Assembly (NCBI RefSeq): GCF_032884065.1
Contig: NC_088879.1
Coordinates: forward strand, 24,104,038-24,168,037
DNA: 64,000 nt
Origin: Artemia franciscana
Taxonomy: Eukaryota; Arthropoda; Branchiopoda; Anostraca; Artemiidae
Reading direction: 5' to 3'
This document shows positions 49,301-58,079 of this stretch, piece by piece. The notes beneath the pieces were generated by a model, which saw only the letters and a list, made by a program, of their open reading frames with translations, did no database searches and had not been told where the DNA came from. The position numbers were made by a program, and so were the translations under genes. Position 1 is the first letter of the stretch. The number at the start of each line of letters is the position of its first letter.

Positions 49301-52300
49301 TCCAGCATTGTAAGGTAGTTTGAGGTCTCCGCTTCGTCGTAAGCTACTGCTTCTGTCCCTATAACTTCTTCTGCTCCTTCTGTTCTGAAGCCATAATAAT
49401 TTTAACAATTCAAATGATATAGCAAACGATAATCAAATAATATTTAAACATTAAATTCAATAATAAATTTGAAATGCCATTTAATTTAAATACCAAATGA
49501 TGTTTAAATGATAATTGTAACTAGGAATGCTACAACATTAAAAAAACAACAATCATAGACTGACAAATAAAGATGTTAAACTTGTCTTAATAGGGGTTTC
49601 AAAAACTCATGTCCCAAAGGAAAGCAACATGAAATTGTGGGAAATGGAAATTATTTACTCGGACAGGAAGGGTGGGATGGGACAGGTAGGGAGTAGCGTT
49701 CATGACGAAGAAGCAACCTGCAAAGTTTTACTGGGAGGGTGAAAATATAGAACGCCAGGTGCTCACTTTACGACTGAAAAGTCTGAGAAATCATGCTATG
49801 GCAGTATATGCCTTTGGAGTTTCAACTAATGGAGATACTAATAAATCATATGAATTTTACTTACAGCTACGGGAACAAATAGACACGGTGCAGGTAGAAA
49901 TATAGTGTTTCTATTATATTTTAATGAAGAGGTAGGTAGAAACAGACCTACCTAGCCTAGGTAAATCGGGTGTAGGAGAGAAAATAGTAAAGGTTATAGA
50001 CTGCTGCAACTTTGTGGGCATAACAATATAGTTATAATCCATACAGTATCTAAGCATAAAATAAACCATAAGTTAACATGGTACTCGCTCACATGATGGT
50101 AAGACAGCCAACCTTATTGATTATGTTATTGTAAACTGAAATCTGGCAGAATCTGCACAAAATACTATGGGATATTGAAGTGCTGCTTTTGATATTGAAA
50201 GTAAAGATGATCATCTAGAGGTATCTAGAGATAATCCAAAGTTGAAATGTGGGAAGGTTAATCATCTTCCAGGAAAACTTGACGTTGGTAAAATCAAGGA
50301 AGATAATTTGAGAGATTTTCCAGGGACAGTTGGGCATTAATCTGGAGAGTCTACGATTTGGTTATATAGAAGATAAAAGGAATAATTTTAGGAAAATATT
50401 TCGTGAACTATAATATGGTGTCTTAACGAGTAAATTTAGAGACACAGCCACGAATATTAGTGATAACACTTTTAGATTGGAATAAAAGAGAAGGGGTTTG
50501 TATAAGAAGTACTTGAGCGATAGATTATACAAAAGTAGGAAGATTGAAAGGATAGAAGAGAAAGCATTAAAATATAAATTAAAAAGAAAATTTTCAAAAG
50601 ATCAGGAGGATGCAGCATGACGACGTAATAGTAAAATACTGTATTTGTATGTTATAAAATTCAGAGGAGGTAGCCAATCTGGACTTATATCCCAGTTAAC
50701 GAGCCACAACTAGTGGTCAGAAAAGAGTTAAAGGGAGACAGACAGAATATTTTAAGAATGTACTAAGCCGTTATAGAGTTACAGGAAATGATATAAAAAA
50801 CAATAAAACAGTTTGTAAAACTTTGAAGAAAAAAAATCTAATCATTAGGCTTTAGGTGCTGATAGTGCAGCAAATGAGAGTTTTAGATATAGTGGTTGTG
50901 AGGTTAGAAATAAATTAATGAAAATCAGGAATACGTTTTTCTTCTGAAGAGGGGGAAATATCTATCGATTTTAGGAAAACTTGGATTAAACCCTCCATAA
51001 AAAAATAAGGCGATAAGAACAAACGCGGAAATTATAGGCATTAGCTTGCATTCTGGGAAGCAAATTAATTAGTATGAAGATACTTTTTAGACTTAGAGAT
51101 GATGTTGACAAAGTTTTAATAGAAGAAAAGTGTTGTTTCAGGAATTTGAGACGATGCGTTGATAAAATTTTCACTCTTAGGTTAATAATTGAGAAACACC
51201 TGAGTCATCAGACCCCTTTAGTCCTTATTTTTGCATACCATAAACAAACATTTGATTCAGCCGACAAAAGAACTTCAACGAAGGACCTAATCTTAAATGG
51301 TATACTGGATAAATACATTAAAATAATTAGTGATATGTACAAGAACAACATTGCTGAGTTTAATGTAGGAAATGTCTGGCCAGCGAAAAATGTCGAAAAT
51401 ACTTCCCGAAACACAAAGAAATTAACATTCAAATGGCATAACTAGAAAAAGCGTTAGCTTTTATTTTTAACCAATTTTGTCATGATCCAAAAACCTTTCG
51501 GTTAAGTATAACAATGATAAGAATTGAAAGTTTCACCACAAATGTGGCATCACATTCGAACTCCCAAAAGGTGAACTTTATAAAATTGATTCATTTCCCA
51601 CCAAGTTCGGCTAAGACTTGACAGGCTCATCTGGTAAATGTCGAAAATTCTCATTTTAATACAAGAAGATTGAAAACCCTGAACAAAATATTTGTATGCA
51701 ACAAAACTTATTCAAAGTAAAAAATAAACTTATTCAAAATAAAGAAAAAAGTAACACACAGAAACTATGTTAAGATTGAGTGGATCTCTGACTGTGGTCT
51801 AACATGTTTGTATTCTCAAAACAGCTGCTAATACGAGAATTCATGGACTAGGGCAAGGATATTGCAAAAATATAAATCTTTTCCAATCAATTCTGTCCGC
51901 GAGAAATGGTTAACAAAAGCACAGGATTCTCTAAGTTTTCAAAGACACTATTCATTCCACGAATAACTTGACTTATGCAATAAAACGGTCTAATCCGTCT
52001 TCTTTACCACACTTCTCTTTACCAGACTAGGGCCGGCTATAGCTGTCAACATGGTGAAGACAATAACTGAAACCAGAGAGCGAAAATTCTGTCTTGTGGG
52101 GAAACCTTTGTTTTTCTAACTCCTATATCAGTAGATTTACTAAAACTCTTTTTAGGGTGTATAAGGCCCAATTCTTCCTTAAATAAGATTGTAAAATTGG
52201 CAACTTTTAATTATTCGCGTTCACACTTTACCTTGACTAATCTGTATGACTGAGTAGTATGAGTCGAACATCTTACTCACTTCTCTTTACCACTCACTTT

Positions 52301-53702
52301 CAAACTACAGAAGGAAGCTCAGCCTTCTAGCAATCAATATAGTTTAACATAAACACAGAAATTGTTATTTGGAAGGAACTAATTCTAAAAATACCAACAA
52401 TCAAAAGATGCATAAAAAAAAAGATGAGTAGCAAAAAAAGATGTGTAAAAGAAGAAAAGGGAAAAACCGTTTAAACAGAAATAAAAGGCGAACCGTTTAA
52501 ACAGAAATAAGCATCAATGGCCATGGTGTTCCCCAAGCGATTTATTTTAGTTTCAATTTATCCCTTAAAAATATTACTTTGCTAAACATGAATAATGCAT
52601 GTCTGTACAAACAAGAATAATAGAAATCCCACATGAAGATTTGAAGCAGCATCAAGAAAACATGGAATTTTGGGACCTAAAGAAGAAACTTTTTTGAATA
52701 TTTACCGCCCCCACCTCCTCCTCCAGCATAAAACTACAAAGTAAGCTAACTTACAAGAAAAGTTCATACTTTTAGACAAATGATAGTATATATTTTACGT
52801 TATAAATTTTAATAGATTTTAATATGCTACATCTGTAGAAAGACAAGGAGGAAACAAATATTTAATAAATGGTGGCTTCACGATGAGCTTTCTTCACTTG
52901 TTCATCCCCTCTTTCCCTCTACCCAAGGTTCAGAAATTTGTGCAAACATGTTTGATGCAATAATGAGTGAAATAAAGCCCAATAACTAAAATAAACACAT
53001 AAAGACATACCTCTGCGATATCATTGGAGGTAATCTCAGTTTTTTGAACGTAACTATTTTTCACTTCAGTTGCTAAATTTCCAGTCTGATTATCCAGAGA
53101 CAACATTTGACATCTTTCATCATTAGCTAGTAAAAACCGCTTAGGCATTTTCTTCTGACGGGATGAGGTACGTCTTGTGGCCAAATCTTTGGAATTCCGG
53201 CCCTTCTCATCAGCCGACTTAATTTTTTTTGAGAATTTTTTAGAAGGATCATTTATCGAAGTTGGTTGATATTTACGTCCTCTGGATTTTCTCCTAATAT
53301 ACAATGAGCTGGTTCCCTCGAGGGGATCAGTAACTGGAAGATGATTTGGACGTGCTACCAAATCACCCCAAGAATTGCAATCACCTTCTGACACAATTAC
53401 CAGATTATTAGTTTCTGCAACAGAATCGACATTATTAGACTCTGCTGTCTCGTCTGTAAGAGGAACATCAACAGTGTATGTGGAATTTAACCGATTTGAA
53501 ATATTATCCTCCAAAATTAAAGTGCCCTCAGATACCTCATCTTGCATTGGTAGAGAGGAGATTGGTTCACTCAAAGTTTCAGCAATATTCTCGACTTCCT
53601 CTAACACTGTATCGAATTGCGGGTCTGTAGGTTGAGCCACCTCAACTACTTCTATATCTACAATATTTTCCATTGCATCAATGCTTTTCCTTAATGAATA
53701 GC
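40340..53702 (-). CDS. Shugoshin-like cohesin protector (four exons, N-terminus missing)
   Basis: Minus-strand exons 53702-53011, 46840-46701, 42584-42510 and 40388-40340 join with matching phases (0, then GT|T, then TC|T) and GT-AG sites. They give 308 aa from the Met at 53673. The C-terminus VPPRRTKSRMSYKEAKL, continuing NSKYKAQGDF, fits the shugoshin C-terminal motif (basic residues, then S/N-Y-K-E-P-x-L-x-x-K-x-R-x-GD), which binds phosphorylated histone H2A in known shugoshins. The large exon is acidic, then very basic (RRKSRGRK, ATRRTSSRQKKMPKR), as in the unstructured middle of shugoshins. Shugoshins recruit PP2A through an N-terminal coiled coil to protect centromeric cohesin. No such coil is seen here. 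The 53702 exon is open to its acceptor, so upstream coding exons are likely. The homologue call is inferred from the C-box only. Confidence 0.7.
40555..41320 (-). mobile_element. RTE-like retrotransposon fragment, minus strand
   Basis: Nucleotide landmarks match the element at 7388-8986 in order: CAGCAGTACAAGGCT / GCACCAAGCTGCC at the 3' end, GAAGTTCCTATTT..TTTAAAT, CCTAACCGTCTTAGCCTTTC, CAGTGAAAAAACAC and CATCTTCTCTACATC. Coding frames are destroyed. It continues, after a 400-bp interruption, at 41700-41870. Confidence 0.75.
41700..41900 (-). mobile_element. RTE-like fragment, continuation
   Basis: TTGTTACCAAAAGTCACCTC, TTCATTTATTCCTAGTCTAA and ACGACTTAGTCTTTTTGAC match 8027-8100 of the minus-strand RTE-like element (thumb region). 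Probably the same copy as 40555-41320, split by an insertion. Confidence 0.65.
42170..42405 (+). mobile_element. LINE 3'-terminal coding remnant
   Basis: The plus strand contains a degraded W.YLGDTLH / CKEHF / KPGDG series and ends CGTCGACGCCCTAAGCTCC-ACCAATGGCTCCAGAGG. This resembles the carboxy-terminal 'WIGHvLR...l.w.P.GkR.rGRP......W..fV.AL' block of a LINE of a different subfamily from the RTE-like copies. Frame breaks are visible. Confidence 0.5.
42510..42584 (-). CDS. Shugoshin-like exon with C-terminal box
   Basis: 75 nt between acceptor TTTTTCAG|T and donor TTC|GTAAGT. Only one frame is open; it starts by completing the Val codon left by the previous exon. It encodes QEIEIIVPPRRTKSRMSYKE and AKLN plus two bases of Ser. 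The RR...SYKE..L pattern is the strongest evidence for the shugoshin call. Confidence 0.75.
42585..44079. other. Intron of the shugoshin-like gene
   Basis: Non-coding, with a pair of 24-bp direct repeats (TTGTAACA.GCTGCTAAAAGC) at 43400-43446. A splice-bounded 28-nt segment at 42710-42683 was considered and rejected. Confidence 0.45.
44080..45660 (-). repeat. Dispersed repeat family A, copy 2 (inverted)
   Basis: Reverse-orientation relative of 26865-28600. It carries two decayed palindromes (44090-44310, 44620-44870), the CCCTCC/GGGG zone (44930-45120), ACAAAATGGCTATCTCAAAA (45168-45187) and, at its far end, TTTTTTAGAGTTTCAGTTAC. The two copies lie in opposite orientation 16 kb apart. Confidence 0.75.
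45661..46700. other. Intron of the shugoshin-like gene
   Basis: AT-rich, no recognised element. The plus ORF 46457-46693 is not supported by family or splice evidence. Confidence 0.4.
46701..46840 (-). CDS. Shugoshin-like internal exon
   Basis: 140 nt between acceptor CCTTTTTTATAG|G and donor TCTGT|GTGAGT. In frame 0 it gives DCPTEDSAVEKTVFAAPTII, DDTLFGSPNLSRNPGRRRAM and SETIVS plus two bases of Val. The other frames contain stops. Both neighbouring exon phases fit. An alternative acceptor 15 bases inside (after CTGAAG) would break the phase with the upstream exon. Confidence 0.72.
46875..47235 (-). mobile_element. RTE-like retrotransposon fragment, minus strand
   Basis: Matches the RTE-like element: CCACTTGATCAATCTTACC, TTAATCTTCTCCACATTAAT, then TTCATTTTGCTAGCATTTTC, GGATAGAATCCATTAAAAT and CCTACCTTAACTGCAATAAT. 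These correspond to 7990-8400. Starts only 35 bp from a shugoshin-like exon (on that exon's upstream side). Confidence 0.75.
47575..47660 (+). repeat. Short dispersed repeat
   Basis: AGGGAAAAAACCGTCTAAACTGAAATAAAAG and AAGCATCAATACCCACGGTGTTAC recur at 52455-52545 (ACCGTTTAAACAGAAATAA, AGCATCAATGGCCATGGTGT). Nature unknown. Confidence 0.5.
47785..48530 (+). repeat. Dispersed repeat family B with terminal hairpin
   Basis: Contains GGCACTTGTGACGAGGTCGG, AGATCCGAT..GGATTTAAAATAAGAGCTC, CGTTCGCAAGTTAAAAA, CCCCAGATGGT..AATCG (twice), and GGGACCGACAGACAGACAGA followed by a 9-bp-stem hairpin (48501-48520, CACTTGGTA/TACCAAGTG) and CCATAAAAAC. The same words form a longer array at 60560-61900. A tRNA-like sequence is inserted at 48199-48269. 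Confidence 0.75.
48199..48269 (-). tRNA. tRNA-Pro(AGG)-like pseudogene or SINE head
   Basis: The minus strand reads TGGTCTAAGGGTATAATTC (A box region), CTCGC-TTAGGGT-GCGAG (a perfect 5-bp anticodon stem with anticodon AGG), then GGCTCGAATCC (B box) in a T arm TCAGG/CCTGG. This matches eukaryotic tRNA-Pro. The 7-bp acceptor stem is lost (TGACTTG versus ACCGATT do not pair). It is therefore a pseudogene or tRNA-derived SINE promoter, not a working tRNA. It sits inside dispersed repeat family B. Confidence 0.75.
48531..49259. other. Intron of the shugoshin-like gene
   Basis: No supported feature. Two overlapping minus ORFs near 48500-48740 are artefacts. Confidence 0.4.
49240..49389 (-). other. 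Candidate alternative terminal exon of the shugoshin-like gene
   Basis: After a possible acceptor (TTATTATGGCTTCAG|AACAG, exon from 49389), frame 0 is open for 49 codons and ends in TAA. It encodes the Arg/Ser-rich NRRSRRSYRDRSSSLRRSGD followed by LKLPYNAGTAPTSKILAV. Phase 0 is the phase left by the 53011 exon, so it could be an alternative 3' exon. No good donor lies inside it and no poly(A) signal was seen nearby. The pyrimidine tract is poor. Confidence 0.25.
49680..51380 (+). mobile_element. RTE-like retrotransposon, endonuclease plus first half of RT
   Basis: The plus frame 49702-49905 contains the AP-endonuclease block (MAVYAFGVSTNGDTNKSYEF, then YLQLREQIDTVQ). The following 49900-50290 reads, with breaks, as the rest of the nuclease (an IDYVIVN-like segment and a SAAFDIES..DDH segment, the SDHh motif region). 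51074-51380 carries the RT (VDKIFTLRLIIEKHLSHQTP, FDSADKR, MYKNNIAEFNVGN). The last block equals YKNNTAAVKVGN of the 7.4-9.0 kb copy, so this is the same family, and it supplies the 5' half missing there. It ends abruptly after NVGN at about 51380. Confidence 0.78.
51381..53010. other. Intron of the shugoshin-like gene
   Basis: Mostly featureless. The short dispersed repeat at 52455-52545 matches 47575-47660. Donor GTATGT of the large exon begins at 53010. Confidence 0.4.
53011..53702 (-). CDS. Shugoshin-like large exon
   Basis: 692 nt between acceptor TTTTCTTTTGTAG|G (53702) and donor GCAGAG|GTATGT. The frame is open from the acceptor. Nine codons (YSLRKSIDA) plus two bases precede the first Met (53673), so this may be an internal exon. 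Residues 1-80 are acidic and hydrophobic-poor. Residues 115-180 are strongly basic with RRKSRGRK, KKFSKKIK and RRTSSRQKKMPKR. The final 40 residues are polar, ending ITSNDIAE. Reading past the donor gives an artefactual hydrophobic tail. Confidence 0.75.
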
Positions 53703-55089
53703 CTACAAAAGAAAACGCTAACTGAAGAAAATATTCGTAAAAATGATGTTGATTACTATAAAGGAGAGCTCATTAACAATACAGAATATTAAAAAAAAAA
53801 TCACTATGTAAATTCTTCAACAAAAAGGAAAACCAAACACATCCCAAATTCATTTTTGTTTCACGAATATTCAATAGCTTTTTTGAGAAATCTAGCTAAA
53901 CCTTCGGTCCTGAGGCCCAATTAAGCAACTACAACCCATGGACCATAGTTGTGGAGCAAATCCAGAGACAATTGATTAGGCTCTTAAAACGCTTAACCAA
54001 AGTTTTAGCTGCTAACCCCGACCAAATTTGACTGATATTAAAAAGAAACATCTTTAGGGGTAGCAAATTAGGGAGGGAATTGGCTGGTATTCGCCTCTTA
54101 GATTTCCCTCTAAATTTTGATGAACAATTTGAGGAAATATTTTCAATGAAAAATACGATTTTTGTATTTTTCGTGCCAAAATTTGGAAAAAGACCAGCCA
54201 TACATCGTTTTAAAAAATGACTTGATCCTTCTCCCTAAATTTCTATGAATTAACACCACTGGCCAGTCTTCTGGATATGAAAAACAAGAATGTAGATCAT
54301 CCCTTACAAACGTCCGACCGAGCATATATACCCAAAATACTGGTTCAAGCTATTGATCAGGTTTCTTTGTAAATTTAACATTACGCCAAATAATTAGGCA
54401 AGAAAACGGACTCTTAATTCCACAAATACCTTTATGTTCCCATAAAGATAAGACTGAGGGACCCCCCCCCCTCTATCCGTTAGTGATAGAATAATTCTCT
54501 GACTCTGAAAAGCAGACATGGAACTGACACCCATTTCTGGTGCTAGTTTTGGTGACAAAAAGGTACAATTAATTCACGAGTTCTTACTTCCGATCAGTGC
54601 ATATAAATAATATACAGTAGAATCACGACTCAGTAATATTTGGCTGCTACAGTTTTGACGCGTATAAAAGCTGTGTCCATATCCTCGTCTGTCATCATCC
54701 ATCAACAATTCAGTGTATATTGCCGTGGAACATGTATTTTGGCAGAAATTTTCTCAAAATATCTTTGAAACCAACTCGAAACTTTGAAACCTACTTCTAA
54801 TTTCTAAAAACATCTAATAATAACATTACACTACTAACTACCGATTTTAATGTATGTATTGGGATAAATTAAATTAAAATTAGATTCTTTAAAATTTAGT
54901 ATTACAAAAGTGAAGCCAAGTTTCGCGTTCAAGAGAGAACCCTGACCTGTCTACACGTGAAAAAATCCAATGCCGCTTGTATTTCTACGTTCTCCGGAGC
55001 ACTTTCATCTCGGTTCAGCTTTGTATAATGGTTGAGATAGGGAATGCTTCTACTTTATATTATTTATATATAGTGCTACCGGTTAAATG
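53703..55089. other. Upstream of the shugoshin-like exon; no N-terminal exon found
   Basis: Searched on the minus strand for a coiled-coil exon without success. The minus frame at about 55065-54955 (YLNHYTKLNRDESAPENVEI, then QAALDFFTCRQ with a weak GTCAGG donor) is open for about 35 codons but is not coiled-coil-like. A TATA-box-like GCGTATAAAAGC (plus) lies at 54661-54672 with a TCATC/TCAGT initiator-like element downstream but no ORF longer than 24 codons. Confidence 0.3.
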
Positions 55090-56410
55090 AAAAGAAAACA
55101 ATTTTGCTTTAATTGAAAGCATGGAGGAGATTTTTTGATTGAAAACGAACGAAAATTATATTGCTACTTTCCCCCTCAATCCTTGTTCTTTACGTTAAAG
55201 TTTTAGCACTCTTAAATAAGGTTGCTATTCTAATTAAACAGCCCTTGTGTTTCAGGATCCGTTATTAAAAAATTGGGGCAAACAGTCAAACTGTAGCGTA
55301 AAAAGCAAGGTATTGAAGAGGGGGGGGGGTCCTTACTTCCCGTAGAATATATTTTTTTTAATTTACGATCGTTTTTCAAATAATGCAGGTAAATATGGCT
55401 CATCCTCCATAGGACCCCCCCCCCCTCACAGAAAACCCATCGGTGGAAATTTCCTCTTGCGCAAACTAACCCCCCCCCGTAGAATTCCTTCCGGGCAGTT
55501 CCTTCCTCGCTAAAAATACTCCCGCCCCGTAAGATTTCTTGCGGAAGATGTACTCTTAAGAAATCTCCTTAGCACACTTTTATTTGAAAGACTAATTTCT
55601 AATCGTTTTCTCATCACTCCGTAAATCCCCCATTCCGTGGAATTTCTTTCTCATAAATCCAAACACGCTGAAAATAGCCCCGCTACATCTCCACTTGCAA
55701 AATTGAGTTGGCAAAGAAAAAAAGTAAGACAAACGAAAAGAATTTCGAATAGGAATTCTTTCAAATTCCTCCTCCAGAGTAAAATTTCCCCTGGAAAGTT
55801 TCTTCCCCACAGAAAATTCTCCTTATGGAAACCCACTCAACGTGCAAAATACCCCACTCAAAAAAAAATCTGACTACTTCCCAATAACAAATACAATGTG
55901 TAATCAATGGGCAAGTGTCATAACTTATGTACCTATCCCAAACTTTGCCCTCCCATCTTTTTGGTTACGTAAAAGGGGCGTTAGAACTTTTAACTTTATT
56001 CGAAGACACCCTCTTCCGATCTTTAAATAAATAAATAATAAAAAAAACACACATCCGTGATCTTTCTTCTGGCAAAAAATGTAAAACTCCACATTTTTGC
56101 ATATAGGAGCTTGAAACTTCCACAGTAGGGTTCTCGGATACGCTCAATATGAGGGTGTAATTTTCATAAGGATTCTTCGACCATTTGGGTGTTTCCTCCC
56201 TTTTTCGAAAATAAAACAAATTTTCTAAAGCTCGTAACTTTTCATGGGTACCACTAAACTTGATGATTCATATAGATTTAAAATAACATGATTAGCTAAT
56301 TCTTTTGTTGTATCTATCATCATCAAAATTCCATTTTTTTTAGTTCAGGTTACTTTTGAGCCGAGTCGCCCCGTACTTACAGTTCATTACCATGAACTGC
56401 TCAGTGAAGC
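55090..56410 (-). repeat. Dispersed repeat family A, copy 3 (diverged)
   Basis: Same orientation as 44080-45660 and clearly related. Landmarks are TTTACGTTAAAGTTT (55190), C-tract zone (55410-55530), CACAGTAGGGTTCTCGGATACGCT (56123-56146), AAAATTCCATTTTTTT (56327) and GAGCCGAGTCGCCCCGTACTTAC (56357). ORFs within (55592-55873) are by-products. Confidence 0.65.
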
Positions 56411-57084
56411 TCAGTTAGGATTAAAAACTCTTGTATATATAAGGAAGCCAAGAATTTGATGACTATCTTTCCTAGCGTAGATTACATCCAACAGAAGCTT
56501 CCAAAAGCCAGCACTAAAACCCTTACTTTTACCTCCCACCGAGCACCAAGGCTACGTGTTTAGTAGATGTTATGATGACAAGAATTTAGGGGCCCTTTCC
56601 TCCACAAAGGGTGAAATAGATGCGTGCTCAGCGTGCGATGGGTGGTGCAATTATACAAGATTAAGTACATTTTCTTCTGACCTGTACATCTGTACGACTT
56701 TTTCTTAAAGTTGAAAATTCAGTACAATTTTGCCAAACTGGTATAAATTCAGTAAATTTGCTACAAAATTCAGCGTTTTTTTTTTTTTCGATAGTCGCAA
56801 TTAGGACTCTCACTGTTCAATGTTATAAAAATAGTGATGGCTCGCGACTTGTCGCTTTCTTCTTTGTGATTTTGAAGAGAGTATAAATTCTGTGCGAACG
56901 TACGTTTTCAGCTGTTCTTTTCAGAAAATTGGCATAAAATTTAAAACGACCACCTAGTTTCATCGTTAAGGTAGGTATGTGGAAGTATAGTTAAAACTGA
57001 CCCATTGGTAACTGCAGATAGCTAAAGGTGCAGATTAGCTATCCCTGATAAGGCAACATATTTTTACTGTATATTTTTTTTTTT
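56411..57084. other. Non-coding stretch
   Basis: Nothing recognised. Confidence 0.35.
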
Positions 57085-57715
57085 ACTTTTCCCACAAATT
57101 AAGTTTTTCAAAAAAAAGTAAAGAACTAATTTAAACCCAAAATGGCCATAAATAGAATCAAATAATTTACCAAGGATACAACTACCATAAACCGGCATCA
57201 ATAAATAGATGAAACCCCAAACAAACAGATTTTACAATAAAATAACCGAGCCAAACTCAAAACCAGCAGAAATTAAAATGAGTAGGGTTCAAAACCCTCA
57301 TGCTTAAGACCAGAATATTATTTGCACTTAACTGAAAAAAATTCTTTCAAATGTTTTCACTTTTATACTTTAAGAAGTCAAAAATTAATTGAGATTTTAA
57401 GGAATAAATATCAGCATATGCATATTAAACTGACAATACACCTTCATTTTAATTTTTTTCAGTAAAATACAAATTATATTCTGGATTTTAGAAAGTAGAA
57501 GGGTTTTGAATCCCATTTCATATTAAATTCTGCTCGTTTTGAGTTTGGTTATTTATTGCAATTTCTGTTCGTTTTGGGTTTCATTTATTTATTGATGCTG
57601 ATTTGAGGTAGTTTTATGCTTGGTAGATCATTTGATTCTATTTTTGTTCATTTCTGGTTTAATGAAGTTCTTTACTTTTTTTTTGAAAAACCTATTTGGT
57701 AAAAAAAAATTTCTT
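57085..57715. repeat. Foldback element with ~210-bp arms
   Basis: The left arm (57085-57300) and right arm (57500-57715) are imperfect reverse complements around a loop of about 200 bp. For example GTTCAAAACCC pairs with GGGTTTTGAA, CCAAACTCAAAACCAGCAGAA with TTCTGCTCGTTTTGAGTTTGG, GGCATCAATAAATAGATGAAACC with GGTTTCATTTATTTATTGATGC, and TCAAAAAAAAGTAAAGAACT with AGTTCTTTACTTTTTTTTTGA. No ORF. Confidence 0.75.
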
Positions 57716-58079
57716 AATTAATTTCTGTTCATTTTATATTGACATAGTCTTTTTCAGGGAAAAAGAAAATAATAGTTAGAATTTTTCTGTTTTTTTTTTC
57801 AAGAACTTATTGTTTGGCTTACTATTTGTATGCTGGAAAAATCTTTTCAGCAATTTAAAACAACATATACCCTTTTGAAAATGATGACACAAATGGTAGT
57901 GTTTAATTTAGTAACATACATCCTCTAGTTGACCTCATAGATAAAATTTAATACAATACCCAAAAAAATTTAACCTATGCTCTTTCACAGCTAGAAATAC
58001 TTACACTCCTTTGATTTAGTAAAATGTTAGGAGCAAAAGTAGTAATAGAAGTAGCCCCGAAAGTTCGAGCTTAATACCA
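57716..58079. other. Non-coding stretch
   Basis: AT-rich, nothing recognised. Confidence 0.35.

Noticed and set aside
54661-54745. TATA-box promoter-like sequence (GCGTATAAAAGC) on the plus strand
   Set aside because: Motif-only evidence. Only a 24-codon ORF follows and no downstream exon was found.
55592-55873. Overlapping ORFs on both strands
   Set aside because: Inside the C-tract zone of family A copy 3. Both strands open is typical of repeat-derived chance frames.
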